Shown piece by piece: positions 50,401 to 58,941 of a stretch of 64,000 nucleotides of DNA. The notes below the pieces were generated by a model that saw only the letters and a program-made list of their open reading frames with translations, was not told the origin of the DNA and ran no database searches. Origin of the DNA: Mactromeris polynyma. Taxonomy: Eukaryota > Mollusca > Bivalvia > Venerida > Mactridae. The first letter of the stretch is position 1, and each line of letters starts with the position of its first letter. The DNA lies in contig JASFXZ010000079.1 of assembly GCA_032209605.1 (NCBI GenBank), positions 310,001 to 374,000 on the forward strand. Direction: 5' to 3'. A program made the position numbers and the translations under genes.

Positions 50401-51694
50401 AAGTAACGTCCGCGTAAAACATGCTCCAGTCAAAATCCATCAAGAATTCCTGTAAATAAAAAAGATTACGACAACCTAATCGTGTTTCAGGCAAACCACA
50501 GGACCCCAATGCTGCAGCATGGGCAGCTTACTATGCCCAGTATTACGCTCAGTACGGACAACAGGGACAGTATGGCCAGCAACCACAACAGCCCCAGCAA
50601 CAAATGCCGCAGTCTCAGCAGCCCAGTGAGTGTTAGTCACTTTTCTGTCCTTCTTTCTCTTTGTTTTTGTAATACCTAGCCTGTCTCAAGAACCTCTGAC
50701 ATCTATGATTGAAACTTGACGAACCTCTGCTAAATTATGCCTGGCCATACATTCCTATTTCCTACAAAGATCATATTGGTTAACGAGTTTCCTTTTGCTT
50801 TGCCATTGGCTTTTGACCTTTTGAGTGTGGATTTCTTTACATAATGTAGCTGTTGACTACTATAACATTTCTGTGTGGAGTTCTATTATCATTTTGCTAG
50901 TACCTGATAAAAAAATTGAAGAGCGTTCGATTCATGCATTTTTGATGGTCATCTTGAGGCAGGTTATGATATTTAGTGTATTTTTCATGTGCAACTATGT
51001 TGTTTGGAATTCCTGTATTTTAGCATCACATTTGCATGACCTGCTTGCTTCAAATCAGAACTTGATGTAATGGCAGTCTGAATATGTCTCTATTCTACCT
51101 TCACTTGAATAAAGAAAGAACTTGTTTAGCTTTCACCACTCGATATTGTTCAAGTCGTTAAATTTTCAAGATTGGACTGGAATATTAGATTTTAGTCCAT
51201 CCAGACGGTGGTGGAATACTAGACTTTGGTCGGTCTGGTTTGCAATATTTGTCTTCAGTGAGTCTAGACTGGTCTGGAATGCTGGATTTCCAGACTGGAA
51301 GTCTGGATTGTGGTCTTTGGATTGGTCGATAGTTTTTGAGACTATTGTGAAAAACTGGAGAACAGTAAAATAGTAAACTGCCTGATGAACTACATTTGGA
51401 ATGATACTTTCCTGTCTGTATAACTGTCATCTGTGATTGCTAGTTATCACTTTAAGAGACATGTTTATTCTTGCAGAATTAACGAGAGTAAAGTCTAATG
51501 TATACTGACATCGTTCTGTCTTCTCCTTTCTTTCAGCTATCAATCCCCAGACAGGACAGCCCGACTACTCACAGGCCTGGGCTGAATACTATCGTCAGCA
51601 GGGAATGTACCAACAGGCAAACGCCATCTTGGCTCAGCATCAACAACAGCAAGCCGGTCAACCGGGACAAGGGGCGCAACCCCCTCAGCAGTAG
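29422..51694 (+). CDS. FUBP1/KHSRP: FUBP1/KHSRP-family four-KH-domain RNA/ssDNA-binding protein, 16 coding exons
   Basis: Nuclear KH protein. Vertebrate relatives bind the FUSE element upstream of MYC (FUBP1) or AU-rich and intronic RNA to control decay, splicing and miRNA processing (KHSRP). The exons I place are 29422-29469, 30346-30439, 31160-31198, 34308-34341, 35709-35875, 38467-38538, 40033-40090, 40639-40795, 41461-41622, 41847-42146, 47199-47394, 47701-47864, 48387-48562, 50048-50160, 50491-50625 and 51537-51694. This gives 2073 nt in one frame, 690 aa; human FUBP1 and KHSRP have about 640 and 710. The start ATG has a good context (GCCAATGG) and gives MDPQAAFADAVARARQIAAKI, matching the family N-terminus. 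KH1 is about 115-185, KH2 198-272, KH3 305-372 and KH4 420-495, each with a GKGG loop. A Gly/Pro-rich linker and C-terminal tyrosine motifs (AAWAAYYAQYY, QAWAEYYRQQ) follow. KH4 (TFSVPADKCGLVIGKGG) looks slightly nearer KHSRP, but invertebrates usually have one co-orthologue. Its introns carry all the H/ACA snoRNA copies described below. Confidence 0.95.
35476..35648. mobile_element. Tigger/pogo-like MITE copy 2
   Basis: Resembles the element at 5338-5515: GTAGAACCTCGCTTAAAGAC at the left, TCTTGTTGTTGAGGTTTTAC then TGTA at the right, with the same TCTTATT/ATTGAGG internal phrases. It ends about 60 bp upstream of KH-protein exon 5. Confidence 0.6.
35709..42146 (+). CDS. FUBP1/KHSRP: KH-protein exons 5-10: KH1, KH2, KH3
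   Basis: Exon 5 ends within KH1 (EEYKVPDRMVGL) and exon 6 resumes with IIGKGGEQITRLQ, so the 2.6-kb intron with the five-copy snoRNA array splits KH1 right before its GKGG loop. Exon 8 ends at KH2 KGGETIKQLQ and exon 9 continues EKAGVKMVMIQD. Exon 10 holds a poly-Gly run (41847-41930) and all of KH3 (IPVPRAAVGIVIGKGGEMIKK). Ala-rich QAAAQAAARINQQLG precedes KH1. Confidence 0.93.
36439..36561 (+). ncRNA. H/ACA snoRNA-like, family 1 copy 1
   Basis: Copy 1 of five in the intron that splits KH1. The model below serves all five. In the 5' hairpin GCAC pairs with GTGC, and the upper stem is CTT/AAG plus CATAT/ATATG. The H box is ATATTA. In the 3' hairpin TTCAGTTA pairs with TAACTGAA, and the upper stem is GATCGGTTA/TAATTGGTC. 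ACA plus three nucleotides ends the RNA. Length is 123 nt. The basal stem here begins from GTGCAC rather than TAGCAC. Folded by eye; the host intron is transcribed on the same strand. Confidence 0.75.
36850..36972 (+). ncRNA. H/ACA snoRNA-like, family 1 copy 2
   Basis: 123 nt. The 5' basal stem extends to TAGCAC/GTGCTA. The 5' pocket (TTTCGGAGGT at 36854-36863 and GTCTAGCATC at 36892-36901) is complementary to the conserved LSU rRNA segment GCUGGUUCCCUCCGAA as I recall it. CUAGC pairs with GCUGG, and UUCGGAGG pairs with CCUCCGAA. The 3' basal stem has TTGAA instead of CTGAA (one G-U type change), so pairing is kept. Confidence 0.78.
37115..37237 (+). ncRNA. H/ACA snoRNA-like, family 1 copy 3
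   Basis: 123 nt, same structure with the TAGCAC/GTGCTA basal stem. It lies only 265 bp after copy 2, so the spacer there is shortened while the folded core is complete. The ACA box is at 37232-37234. Confidence 0.77.
37507..37629 (+). ncRNA. H/ACA snoRNA-like, family 1 copy 4
   Basis: 123 nt. The upper stem of the 5' hairpin reads CGTAT/ATATG (G-U in place of A-U), so pairing is preserved despite substitution, and the apical loop differs (TTTACTATG). The pockets are unchanged. ACA is at 37624-37626. Confidence 0.77.
37917..38038 (+). ncRNA. H/ACA snoRNA-like, family 1 copy 5 (most diverged)
   Basis: 122 nt. The 5' basal stem is TGGCAC/GTGCCA, a two-sided change relative to TAGCAC/GTGCTA in copies 2 and 3 that keeps all six pairs. 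The 3' hairpin has diverged but still pairs CAGT/ACTG and GATCA/TGGTC. ACA is at 38033-38035. The 5' pocket is intact, so guide function could persist. Confidence 0.72.
40108..40315. mobile_element. MITE in KH-protein intron 7
   Basis: The ends TGAGGGCTGCTATATGGTTT and, in reverse complement, TGAGCGCTGCTATGGGATTT match and continue to CCAACCT. About 208 bp, no coding potential. Confidence 0.7.
41190..41352 (-). repeat. tRNA-derived SINE, minus strand
   Basis: Minus-strand head TATGGCTGAGTGGTCAAGGC then CATCAGTCTAGCAAATGG, like a Leu/Ser-type tRNA 5' half. The body continues towards lower coordinates (GTGCCTGGCCTTACAGG). It lies in KH-protein intron 8. Confidence 0.5.
42533..42662 (+). ncRNA. 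H/ACA snoRNA-like, family 2 copy 1
   Basis: First of nine copies in the intron after KH3. 130 nt. The upper stem of the 5' hairpin is CCAGGTTTTTC/GAGAAGTTTGG (11 pairs with wobbles), while the other copies have CCAGTATTTT/AAAATGTTGG. The stem is kept although both strands changed. The basal stem GCACAT/ATGTGC, the ATATTA H box and the ACA (42657-42659) are as in the family. Confidence 0.8.
43058..43184 (+). ncRNA. H/ACA snoRNA-like, family 2 copy 2
   Basis: 127 nt; one T fewer in the 5' apical loop. The 3' basal stem TCAGGG/CCCAGA has one A-A mismatch. The base after GTGC is A instead of the commoner G; this lies outside the stem. ACA is at 43179-43181. Confidence 0.8.
43581..43707 (+). ncRNA. 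H/ACA snoRNA-like, family 2 copy 3
   Basis: 127 nt. The 3' basal stem is TCAGGG/CCCCGA. A CTATCT variant at the top of the 3' upper stem turns one G-C pair into G-U. ACA is at 43702-43704. Confidence 0.8.
44146..44273 (+). ncRNA. H/ACA snoRNA-like, family 2 copy 4
   Basis: 128 nt, all stems and pockets as in the family. 3' basal TCAGGG/CCCAGA. ACA is at 44268-44270. The following unit spacer is of the short (A) type. Confidence 0.82.
44668..44795 (+). ncRNA. H/ACA snoRNA-like, family 2 copy 5 (reference copy)
   Basis: 128 nt. The 5' hairpin has basal GCACAT/ATGTGC, pocket TTTAAGAG (44674-44681) and TGTCATAA (44709-44716), and upper stem CCAGTATTTT/AAAATGTTGG. The H box ATATTA is at 44724-44729. 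The 3' hairpin has basal TCTGGG/CCCAGA (perfect), pocket AATCGCTA (44738-44745) and TTGATAGTAGA (44772-44782), and upper stem ACACTATCC/GGATAGAGT with one A-A mismatch. ACA is at 44790-44792, then GTG. The 5' pocket complements LSU rRNA UAUGACUCUCUUAA (target U in GAC-UC-UCUUAA). The 3' pocket complements UCUACUAUCUAGCGA (target U in CUA-UC-UAGCGA). In both, the guide element starts 14 nt before the H or ACA box. The rRNA segments are from memory. Confidence 0.88.
45234..45361 (+). ncRNA. H/ACA snoRNA-like, family 2 copy 6
   Basis: 128 nt, essentially identical to copy 5, with the fully paired TCTGGG/CCCAGA 3' basal stem. ACA is at 45356-45358. Confidence 0.83.
45756..45883 (+). ncRNA. H/ACA snoRNA-like, family 2 copy 7
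   Basis: 128 nt. 3' basal TCAGGG/CCCCGA, and the CTATCT variant of the upper stem as in copy 3. Copies 3 and 7 share several private changes, which points to block duplication. ACA is at 45878-45880. Confidence 0.8.
46312..46439 (+). ncRNA. H/ACA snoRNA-like, family 2 copy 8
   Basis: 128 nt, TCTGGG/CCCAGA basal stem. One change (GTCGTA for GTCATA) in the 5' guide strand turns an A-U into a G-U with the proposed rRNA target. ACA is at 46434-46436. Confidence 0.81.
46783..46910 (+). ncRNA. H/ACA snoRNA-like, family 2 copy 9 (terminal copy)
   Basis: 128 nt. The 3' basal strand reads CACTGA, so only TCAG/CTGA can pair, and the upper stem has CTATCA (one pair lost). The pockets are retained and ACA is at 46905-46907. 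Similarity to the repeat unit stops right after this copy. Confidence 0.72.
47199..51694 (+). CDS. FUBP1/KHSRP: KH-protein exons 11-16: KH4, Gly/Pro linker, tyrosine motifs
   Basis: Exon 11 opens with an RGG-like stretch (GRGGGGFRGGRGGGGGRGG) and runs into KH4, whose GKGG loop is split by the intron after 47394. Exon 12 finishes KH4 (ETIKNINSTSGAHVELQRHPG). Exons 13-14 are Gly/Pro/Gln-rich. Exons 15-16 carry the YYAQYYAQYG and AWAEYYRQQ repeats that are transactivation motifs in FUBP1. The stop is TAG at 51692-51694. Confidence 0.92.
47986..48110 (+). ncRNA. H/ACA snoRNA-like, family 3 copy 1 (orphan target)
   Basis: 125 nt in the intron after KH-protein exon 12. The 5' hairpin has basal GCACAT paired with ATGTTGC (one bulged T), pocket ATTAGAG/TGTCGAC and upper stem CCTGC/GTAGG. 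The H box ATATTA is at 48039-48044. The 3' hairpin has basal TTCAGAGT/ACTCTGAG and inner CAATATT/AATATTG. ACA is at 48105-48107, then ATA. The 5' guide strand again begins 14 nt before the H box. I could not match either pocket to rRNA or snRNA from memory. Confidence 0.72.
48643..49409. mobile_element. PIF/Harbinger-like MITE, 767 bp, TTA target duplication
   Basis: The terminal inverted repeats GGCCATGCCAAATTGGAATT and GGCCACGCCAAATTGAAATT both continue TTGTTAAGCGTC. They are flanked by TTA at 48640-48642 and 49410-49412. A 3-bp TWA target is typical of PIF/Harbinger. No transposase; the open frame at 48663-48902 resembles nothing known. It is inserted between the 5' part of the intron and the family 3 snoRNA copy 2. 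Confidence 0.78.
49447..49571 (+). ncRNA. H/ACA snoRNA-like, family 3 copy 2
   Basis: 125 nt in the next intron, about three differences from copy 1. One of them turns the G-U pair of the upper stem into G-C (CCTGC/GCAGG). Identity stops abruptly right after the ACA (49566-49568) and just before the first GCACAT. Outside these limits the two introns are much more diverged. Confidence 0.74.
49718..49965 (+). repeat. tRNA-derived SINE
   Basis: The head has TTAGGTCAGTTAATTGAGC and a B box GAGGTTCAAACCC. The body carries GAAAGTCATTTGTCCT and GGTTGGTATCCCAG, as in the 932-1200 copy. It is inserted in KH-protein intron 13, directly upstream of exon 14 (50048). Confidence 0.62.
51170..51330. repeat. 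Degenerate short-period repeat rich in CTGGA
   Basis: Phrases such as GGACTGGAATATTAGATTTT, GGTGGAATACTAGACTTTGG and GGTCTGGAATGCTGGATTT recur with a period near 35 bp in the last KH-protein intron. No function suggested. Confidence 0.4.
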
Positions 51695-54551
51695 ACAAGA
51701 GTTAAGGTCCTTAATGAAGAACGTTGAATCAAGAGGTAGGCTTGAGGAGTTATTGTTCATTGTCATAATTTTCATACGAAGTTGGAGAGGAAGTATAGAC
51801 AGGAGTGGATGTCATCGTCGCCACAGGATTGACAAGTTGGATTTATTGTGTATCAGTTCTGTTTTCTTAAGACCTAGTTTTTATTTTTTGATTGAATGAA
51901 TTTATCTGAAACAAACGTTCTTTCATATCATAATGCTTTGAATCATGGTGTTGCAATGCTCATGTTAATACTAATGCATTGTTTATGAGATCATGTTGCC
52001 ATTTTACACTGTATTTGAATTAATTGAAATGTTTTTCTACCTGCTATGTTTCTAATTTTTCATATGACAAAGATATTTGAATTGTTCTTTCATGCATATA
52101 TTTATATGTATATTTCCATGTACTTCGAAATTTTATGGTTATAAATGCACTGTGATTTTGTCATTGTTTGAAAATTTGATCTTTGATGCTATTTTTATCA
52201 TGCTGTAGATTATGACCTTATTAATGTATATGCATAAAATACTGAGATTTTATTGTCTATAAAAACTGCGTTGGTGCAAAATATTCATGATTATTGACTC
52301 TTGTTTAATTCCAATTTATATGAATACCTGCATTTCTTTGTCGATTGTATATTTTTTTTAATATTGCATTGCATTGTAAATTTATGCTGTGATAGTCAAA
52401 ACATTGTTTCAGTGTATATACATGAAATAACATGCATTATATATATCTAAATTTCGAGGACATTTATCTAGTAATGTAGTTAAATATGCATTGTGATGTT
52501 GACATAATATTTAAAATGCTGTTTATTTTGAAGAATACTTTTTTTTGTTGAAACAATTTCATGTGTACATTAAGAGTTTTAAGATACACCATTTAATCCT
52601 CGTATTATATCAACGGGTAAGTATTGATGAGGTGAGCATTGTTTATTAATTTTATTTGTACATGTTGGGACGTTTTATTTTACTCGTATTTTACCAAGGT
52701 TATGCCATACATAACTTGGAGAACATTTCTCTGTGCTGATAGATGTTATACTATGGTTACTTGCCTGTTTATAGTAAAAGGTTGATTGGGTCTTCAGCCT
52801 TAAGAAGGTAAGTAATAATAATGTTAGCAAAATATAGTCACAAGTATACATATATGACCTCTGAGAGATGTGGTAGTGAATAGTCATTGCTCAAGCATAT
52901 TGTGGACGGTATAGTATGAATTTTCTTTTATCTTGATCACTTCACCAGGTAGGCTTGTACAGTCCTGCTGTTTACTCACTTAAGTAATGGACAATATATA
53001 TTACTACTAAGTATCATTATCATTATAAGCAGTATTTACTTCAGTGATATGTTCTTCGCTTTGTAATTAGACCGCGTTTTACCTGAATTATGTAGAAGAG
53101 TTTTGTGCAAATTAATCTATATTTTAATCAAAGTTCCATAACGTTTTTTGCCTCATAATTCTAGCATGTTTGTTGTTTTTTGTATTTTTTACACAGGTCT
53201 ATGATGCTTTCATGAAGATTTTCCTGTATTGAAGTATGTGTATAGTGACCAGTGAAGTTAGTAGTGTACTCGAGTAGATATATAGTTACTTACATTGATA
53301 CATCTCATCCCATTGTAGCGTTTCTCCTGATATATTTTTGTTTGTTTTTTTATCATGCAAGTATCATTGATGTTGTAATAAGACGTTGTTTCAAAGCAGG
53401 GATTTAATTGATGATATCGCCCAAAAATGAAAATCTTGTTACCTTATTGTGAAAATTGGAATTTGAAATTTATCAATATATTGTGATTTAAATGATGTAT
53501 AATATAAACATATGTCGAATTTTGGTTTGATTTCATAATTCACCATGCATCACCTACTCTGCTTGAAAGAGTTGACCCCTGTTTTGCAATTTTTGAACGT
53601 ATTTTCGCTTCTGTAGGTGACATTCCATCAGTATTGACATATTAGTCTCATTTGAAACAATTTTTGTATAGATAGGTATTGAAATATAAAATGTTCATAT
53701 TTGTTTGATTGATATTTTATGCTTTAATTGCTGATTCAGCAGATTATTGGACTCGAAAATATGCAACGTAGGCTTCCGGTAATCATGATTATGTATTTCT
53801 GTTGATGCTTGAAATATATAATTCATTTTTAAATGGTATACCTCGATAGACGATTAACGTTTGGATATGAATTGATATGTGATTTTTGTATACTTTGCTT
53901 TTATTAAACCTCAACTTGACTCCTTCACCTAGATGTCTAGTGCATATATTTGATGCAAATTGTTAAAACTCAATACATGTATTTCTTCATATTGCCACAT
54001 TTCAGAAACTTCCCTTTTATTCTCTTGTGTAAATATTTTTCATTCAACAATTTGTATTATTGTTCATTACGGTAGATTCACTCCCTAGAAATGCTTCTTG
54101 ATGTTGAACTTTCCATAGTGTCAGAGATTATTTTGGAATGTATTCTATAAGAAATGGCTTGTGTCGTCAACACTAAGCGTTAAGTTGACTCGGAAAATAG
54201 GGATAGATTTTGCATCAGAGAGACAGCTTGAAATTGTTATAATTTAGTGTGCGGCCAAATTTAGCTGTTCTACTTACAGTGTGGCCGATGTGCGTTTCAC
54301 TAATCAGAAAGTAAAGTGTGACTCTATTCTCATGGTTTTTGCGTGTTCATTCATAATTCATTCACCTCGAGTGGTTTTTTTGTAACAATATATTATGCTG
54401 TTGTTTTAATTGATTTTTTTATTAATTGACCGTTAATTGCTTGTCTACTTCTAGTGTATAACATATATATTATAATGGTGTTGTATGATATTCAGGTGCG
54501 TTGAGTAATCCCCCTTTATCTTGGATGTCTTTATCTAGTTATTGACTCGGT

Positions 54552-54557
54552 AATAAA
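54552..54557 (+). promoter_or_regulatory. Poly(A) signal AATAAA, candidate for KH-protein gene
   Basis: Canonical hexamer (GGTAATAAACAA) followed by a GT-rich stretch (TTTTGTGTGCTGTTGTGT), which resembles a cleavage and polyadenylation site. Confidence 0.5.
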
Positions 54558-57167
54558 CAATTTTGTGTGCTGTTGTGTAACGTAATATTCATTTATCTCC
54601 TTGTTTGCTTATATATTTGCTGGCTAATTAGTGGCAGTAAGTTTCTTGCGTATTCTGTTTTTTTAGTCTGTGGGACCTTTCTTTGTATTATGTATATATG
54701 TAAAAATTGAGAAAAAAAATCATATGAATATGTTTCACCGCTCCATGATATATGTATTGATGCTCCGTAATTTTTTGTATTTCATGATTTTAAGATCTCT
54801 TTATTATTTTTCTCATTGTTTCAATTTTATTGCATTATTTTGATGAAAAAAGATATGATTTTATATATATAATATGTGACTAAAGCATTATTGTATTTTT
54901 TGGCCATTCTTGTCAGAATATTTTTTTTCCTGGATATGTAGAAATAGAGTGATAGCCATCTCTTGATTGCGTAAAACTTAACTTGTTGAATGTAGTCGTT
55001 CGCTGTGCCATCTTGTATGCATTGTTACATAGGTAATTATTTTTACATTAAATTGTTCCAGATATTATTACTACAGGTGTAAGATTATTAATATGTTTCT
55101 TGCTATGAATTTGAAATGTCCTATCTTATCAAAACTGTTGCGATCATTACTACAATGTCTGTCTTGTCACATTTAACTTCATTTTTTAATCTGATTCCCA
55201 TTTTACATGTCATTGAACAACTGATTATATAATTACTATGTTTTGTGTTTAATCTTTCATTATATGACTTACTATGAAACTCTTAGCTATATATAGAATG
55301 ATCTATTGAATTTTATTCATTATTATTGCAGAACTGTTTTACCGTCATGTTACGATGTGCATATTAATGTATCATAGTCATTATTTCAAAAATGTGTTGT
55401 TATTTTGGACTTTGTACCTATTGAATGTTACCTAGCGTAGATAGACGGTTGCATTGTGAAATACTCTTTAAAACTGATAATATTATGTAAGAAGTAAATT
55501 TTTGAATTTTATAGGGCAGCATGACATGTTATCATTATATTTCTTTTTGTGACTATGTCTTACATGTGTTGCTATGAAGGTTTTTACCTGTTGCATAATG
55601 TTTATAAACTTTGAAAAAAAATTGATGATTATGATGATAATGTTGCTATGTCCGTATATTTCCATTGTTAGTCATTCTTATTATAATCTTTTTGTTGTTT
55701 ATTTTTGCTGTACATAGTAACACCAGTGTATTCAATCAAAATCTGTTTGTTTTATGAATTTGCCATTATGCGACATTAAATATTTAAACATGCTAAGATG
55801 CTGATATGACGAATTGTGTCTTTTTATATTGTAATGATAATAATGATGATGATGATAATGATGTTAGTGTTGATGCTATCTGGTAATTTTTGATGTATGT
55901 GTAACATTGCTTATAAATGTGATAAACTTCTATAGTATTGTTTTTCACCATTGTTTAAAATGCCTCGAATGTAAACATTTCTAATTATGTTGTTATAATA
56001 CATTATATAAGTCATGCTGTACTAGTGCTTGTTCGAATTAATGTCTTCACGTACTACATTCTTGTGAAGATTTTTAAATCTGTTTTAGTAGATACAATTG
56101 TCTTTATGATACAGTATTGTTTGTTCTTAAAGGTTTTCATATGGGGCATACGATTAACAGTCCTGAAACATTCTTTCTCATATGTGTCTGAGATTTGCTG
56201 TATAGAGGAATTTTGTCTGATGTTACGAAATTGAGTATGTAGCCCAGGCTCAAAATGCAGCCTTGTCATTGGTCAATTTTGGGACTGCTCAGAACTGACC
56301 AATCAGAGGTTTGGGTTATGAAACTGGTCTCCAAACTCTTTATTTGTAACACTAGACAATTGTTTCATCCATTACTTAAACATTTTCATTGGGAAAACTG
56401 TAATTTGGGTGAAAATGTAACATACTGCTCTTTTTGGACACGAGTGTTAAAAATTATCCTGTAGACAAATATATCTGAAACCATTTTTATTCGATTACAC
56501 ATACTTTATTTTTGAACATAATATGGAGAAAAAAACTGAAGTTAAATTGATCTCAACATGACCATTATGTTAATATTTGGGTAAAAAAATACTTATTGCA
56601 TGAAAAAACTTGTACTCAATTCAAATGTCTTTATTGTTAAACTGTTAGCATTCTGTATGTATGATTCATGTGTATTCACGATTCATTCCATGTTTTTCTT
56701 ATGTTTTCTTGTTCATTTATCTGCTAATAAGTAATGCCCCCCCACATTGAGACCTGACTAGTCATATTATGGTATTGCTTGTCATGTGTTTTAGTATCTG
56801 GTTATCTAGCAATGTAAGGTAGTGGCTGGGCTGCAGCCTATTTGATGGTTTTTTTTCTCTGACAAATTTGGTCAAGTTTGGATCTGTCCCATTTTTATTA
56901 GTATTTGTCACAAAATATCATGATTCTGAACATTATTTCATTAATTCGATGTATAAATGGTAAGCACAGACATTTGTTTAATAATGAATGTAGTAATTCC
57001 TGCTATTTTACTCAACTCTTCAGTTAATGCTGTTTTTATTGATAAAACTAATATTTGTATTCCAATACTGCATTCATATCCATGCATTTCTTAATCGTTA
57101 ATAATTACAATGCTTTATTTGCCATCTCAACTTGTTCTTGCTGTGTTTATTCTTTGTTTATTTCCGT

Positions 57168-57173
57168 AATAAA
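57168..57173 (+). promoter_or_regulatory. Distal poly(A) signal AATAAA
   Basis: A second canonical hexamer, in TCCGTAATAAAAATT. It could serve a longer 3' UTR form of the KH-protein mRNA; no strong downstream GT element was seen. Confidence 0.3.
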
Positions 57174-57896
57174 AATTATATTTATAATCAATGCTATTGA
57201 ACAATGTTCCATGAAACATATTTTAGAATTGATAACCCGTTTTTACTTTGTTTCCATGAAATGGAGTTGAATATGATGTTTGTAAAAGATTATTTTAAGT
57301 TTGCCAAGGAGCTATAAAAAGAAACATTATTCATGAAACATTGTGTTGGTTCTTTTTCATTGGTTTGTGTTGTTTTGAAACAAGGTTGTCGGGCAGAAAA
57401 ATGGCTTAAGAGTTTGCCATGTGTATTTTACATAAAATGTGGAGGTGTGTGCTAAACAACCAATCCATCAGTTCAAAACTTGCTGGCATTCAATTTGCAT
57501 GGTGATCATACCTCGCTTTACAAAGTTGGTTGTAATTAAACCACTGTAGAGGATCAGTTGATCTACATCACGAGGCTATGTTCTGGGATGTTTGCATCAG
57601 GGACAGGGGTTATAACCATTGCGCTCGGGACTCAAAAAGTTACTCTGCTGCATTTTGAGATTAGGGTGTCGGTAGAAAACAGCAATGCTTGCGTATATTG
57701 CTTCTGTTCCTTTTCTTTTAGAGTTGGGTGTGATTCAGATTTTTGAGTAAAATAATGACCATTTAACTTCAGATATGAGGATTAAAACAATTCTCGCTCT
57801 TCATTCCATAGGACAATATACCAGTAAAGTAGCCACTGTTCTGAATGCTTCAAATAGGAAATACTTGAAACAAATCCTTGCAACAAAAATCAAACA

Positions 57897-57902
57897 TTTA
57901 TT
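57897..57902 (-). promoter_or_regulatory. Poly(A) signal AATAAA, receptor kinase gene
   Basis: TTTATT on the plus strand, AATAAA on the minus strand, about 1 kb after the kinase stop codon at 58942. Confidence 0.45.
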
Positions 57903-58638
57903 TACAAATTTTGTTCAAACAATATAACAAATATTAAACAAGTAACAGTTTTTGAGAATGGAAATTTGCGATGGTTTTCTGTTCATCTGAATATCCATAC
58001 GGAGATAATGATGCAAATATATAGTGTTTTATTTTCTGCAGTGCAGAATTCAAATTCCATTTCAATCGGTGAAGCATTTTTCTGGTTATGAAATTACTCC
58101 ACACTAAGAAAATAAACCATAGCACCATAAAATACATCAAAAACATGCCTCAGTTGTAGTCGACAATATTGGCGGACCTTTTTGTCCTGCATTTTGATAA
58201 ATGCTGTTCACAAAGACAACTACACTTATCCATCGAAAACGCAGGGAAGTGATGTAGATGTTGGTTAATGAACCCTGGCGTAAATTTGTTTATATTCCAG
58301 TTCTCGATGGGTTGACTAGATAATTTTGAAAGCGGGATATTAACGTATCTCATTGACATCTAACTTCCGCTAATCAGTATGAAACAAAGTTGACCATTCT
58401 TTAAATACTGTAGCGCTTACAATTCCATATATTTACATAAATTGATTATCAAATGACACTCATCACAATTGCTTAACCCGCGGCGCGTTTCTAGAGGTGA
58501 GAAAAATATAATTCTCTGCTAGCGCTACATAGGAAGAACATCGGTGCCGTTTCTGTAGAAAAATGTCCATATATTCAGATAGGTAGCGTGATCTGACATT
58601 GCTAAACAAAATGGCGTCCGTGCGGAACAATGTCGCCT

Positions 58639-58791
58639 GCCCTGCGTTCAGTTACGGCTACCAGTGGCGAACGTTTTGTATTGTATCCGCTGCCCACCGT
58701 ATCACATTGTCTGCACATGGGCAGCCAAATTGCAAAACGTTTCGAAACGTTACGAAACGATAGCCTCAAATGACTTTACTGAACGCAGGGC
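58639..58791. mobile_element. MITE in kinase 3' UTR
   Basis: Ends GCCCTGCGTTCAGT and ACTGAACGCAGGGC are perfect 14-bp inverted repeats around a 125-bp centre that contains AAAACGTTTCGAAACGTT. No coding content. Confidence 0.7.
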
Positions 58792-58941
58792 TGGTCTGGT
58801 GAACCCCATTATGTAGCTAGCGATGCGTTCAAGCCCTTTTTAGACAATTACCTTTTCTACATCATCAAACTTTTCTCGCTTACTTCCAATACAGACGATT
58901 GAGCACAGATTAACGGTCAACACTCACGGGAAAATGGTCCA

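Larger units (their letters stand above)
51695..57896 (+). other. KH-protein 3' UTR and convergent intergenic DNA
   Basis: Very AT-rich, with no gene recognised on either strand. AATAAA signals at 54552 and 57168 could end the KH-protein transcript, which would give 3' UTRs of about 2.9 or 5.5 kb. A GAT/AAT-rich microsatellite lies near 55838-55863. The convergent kinase gene begins its 3' end near 57900. Confidence 0.45.
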
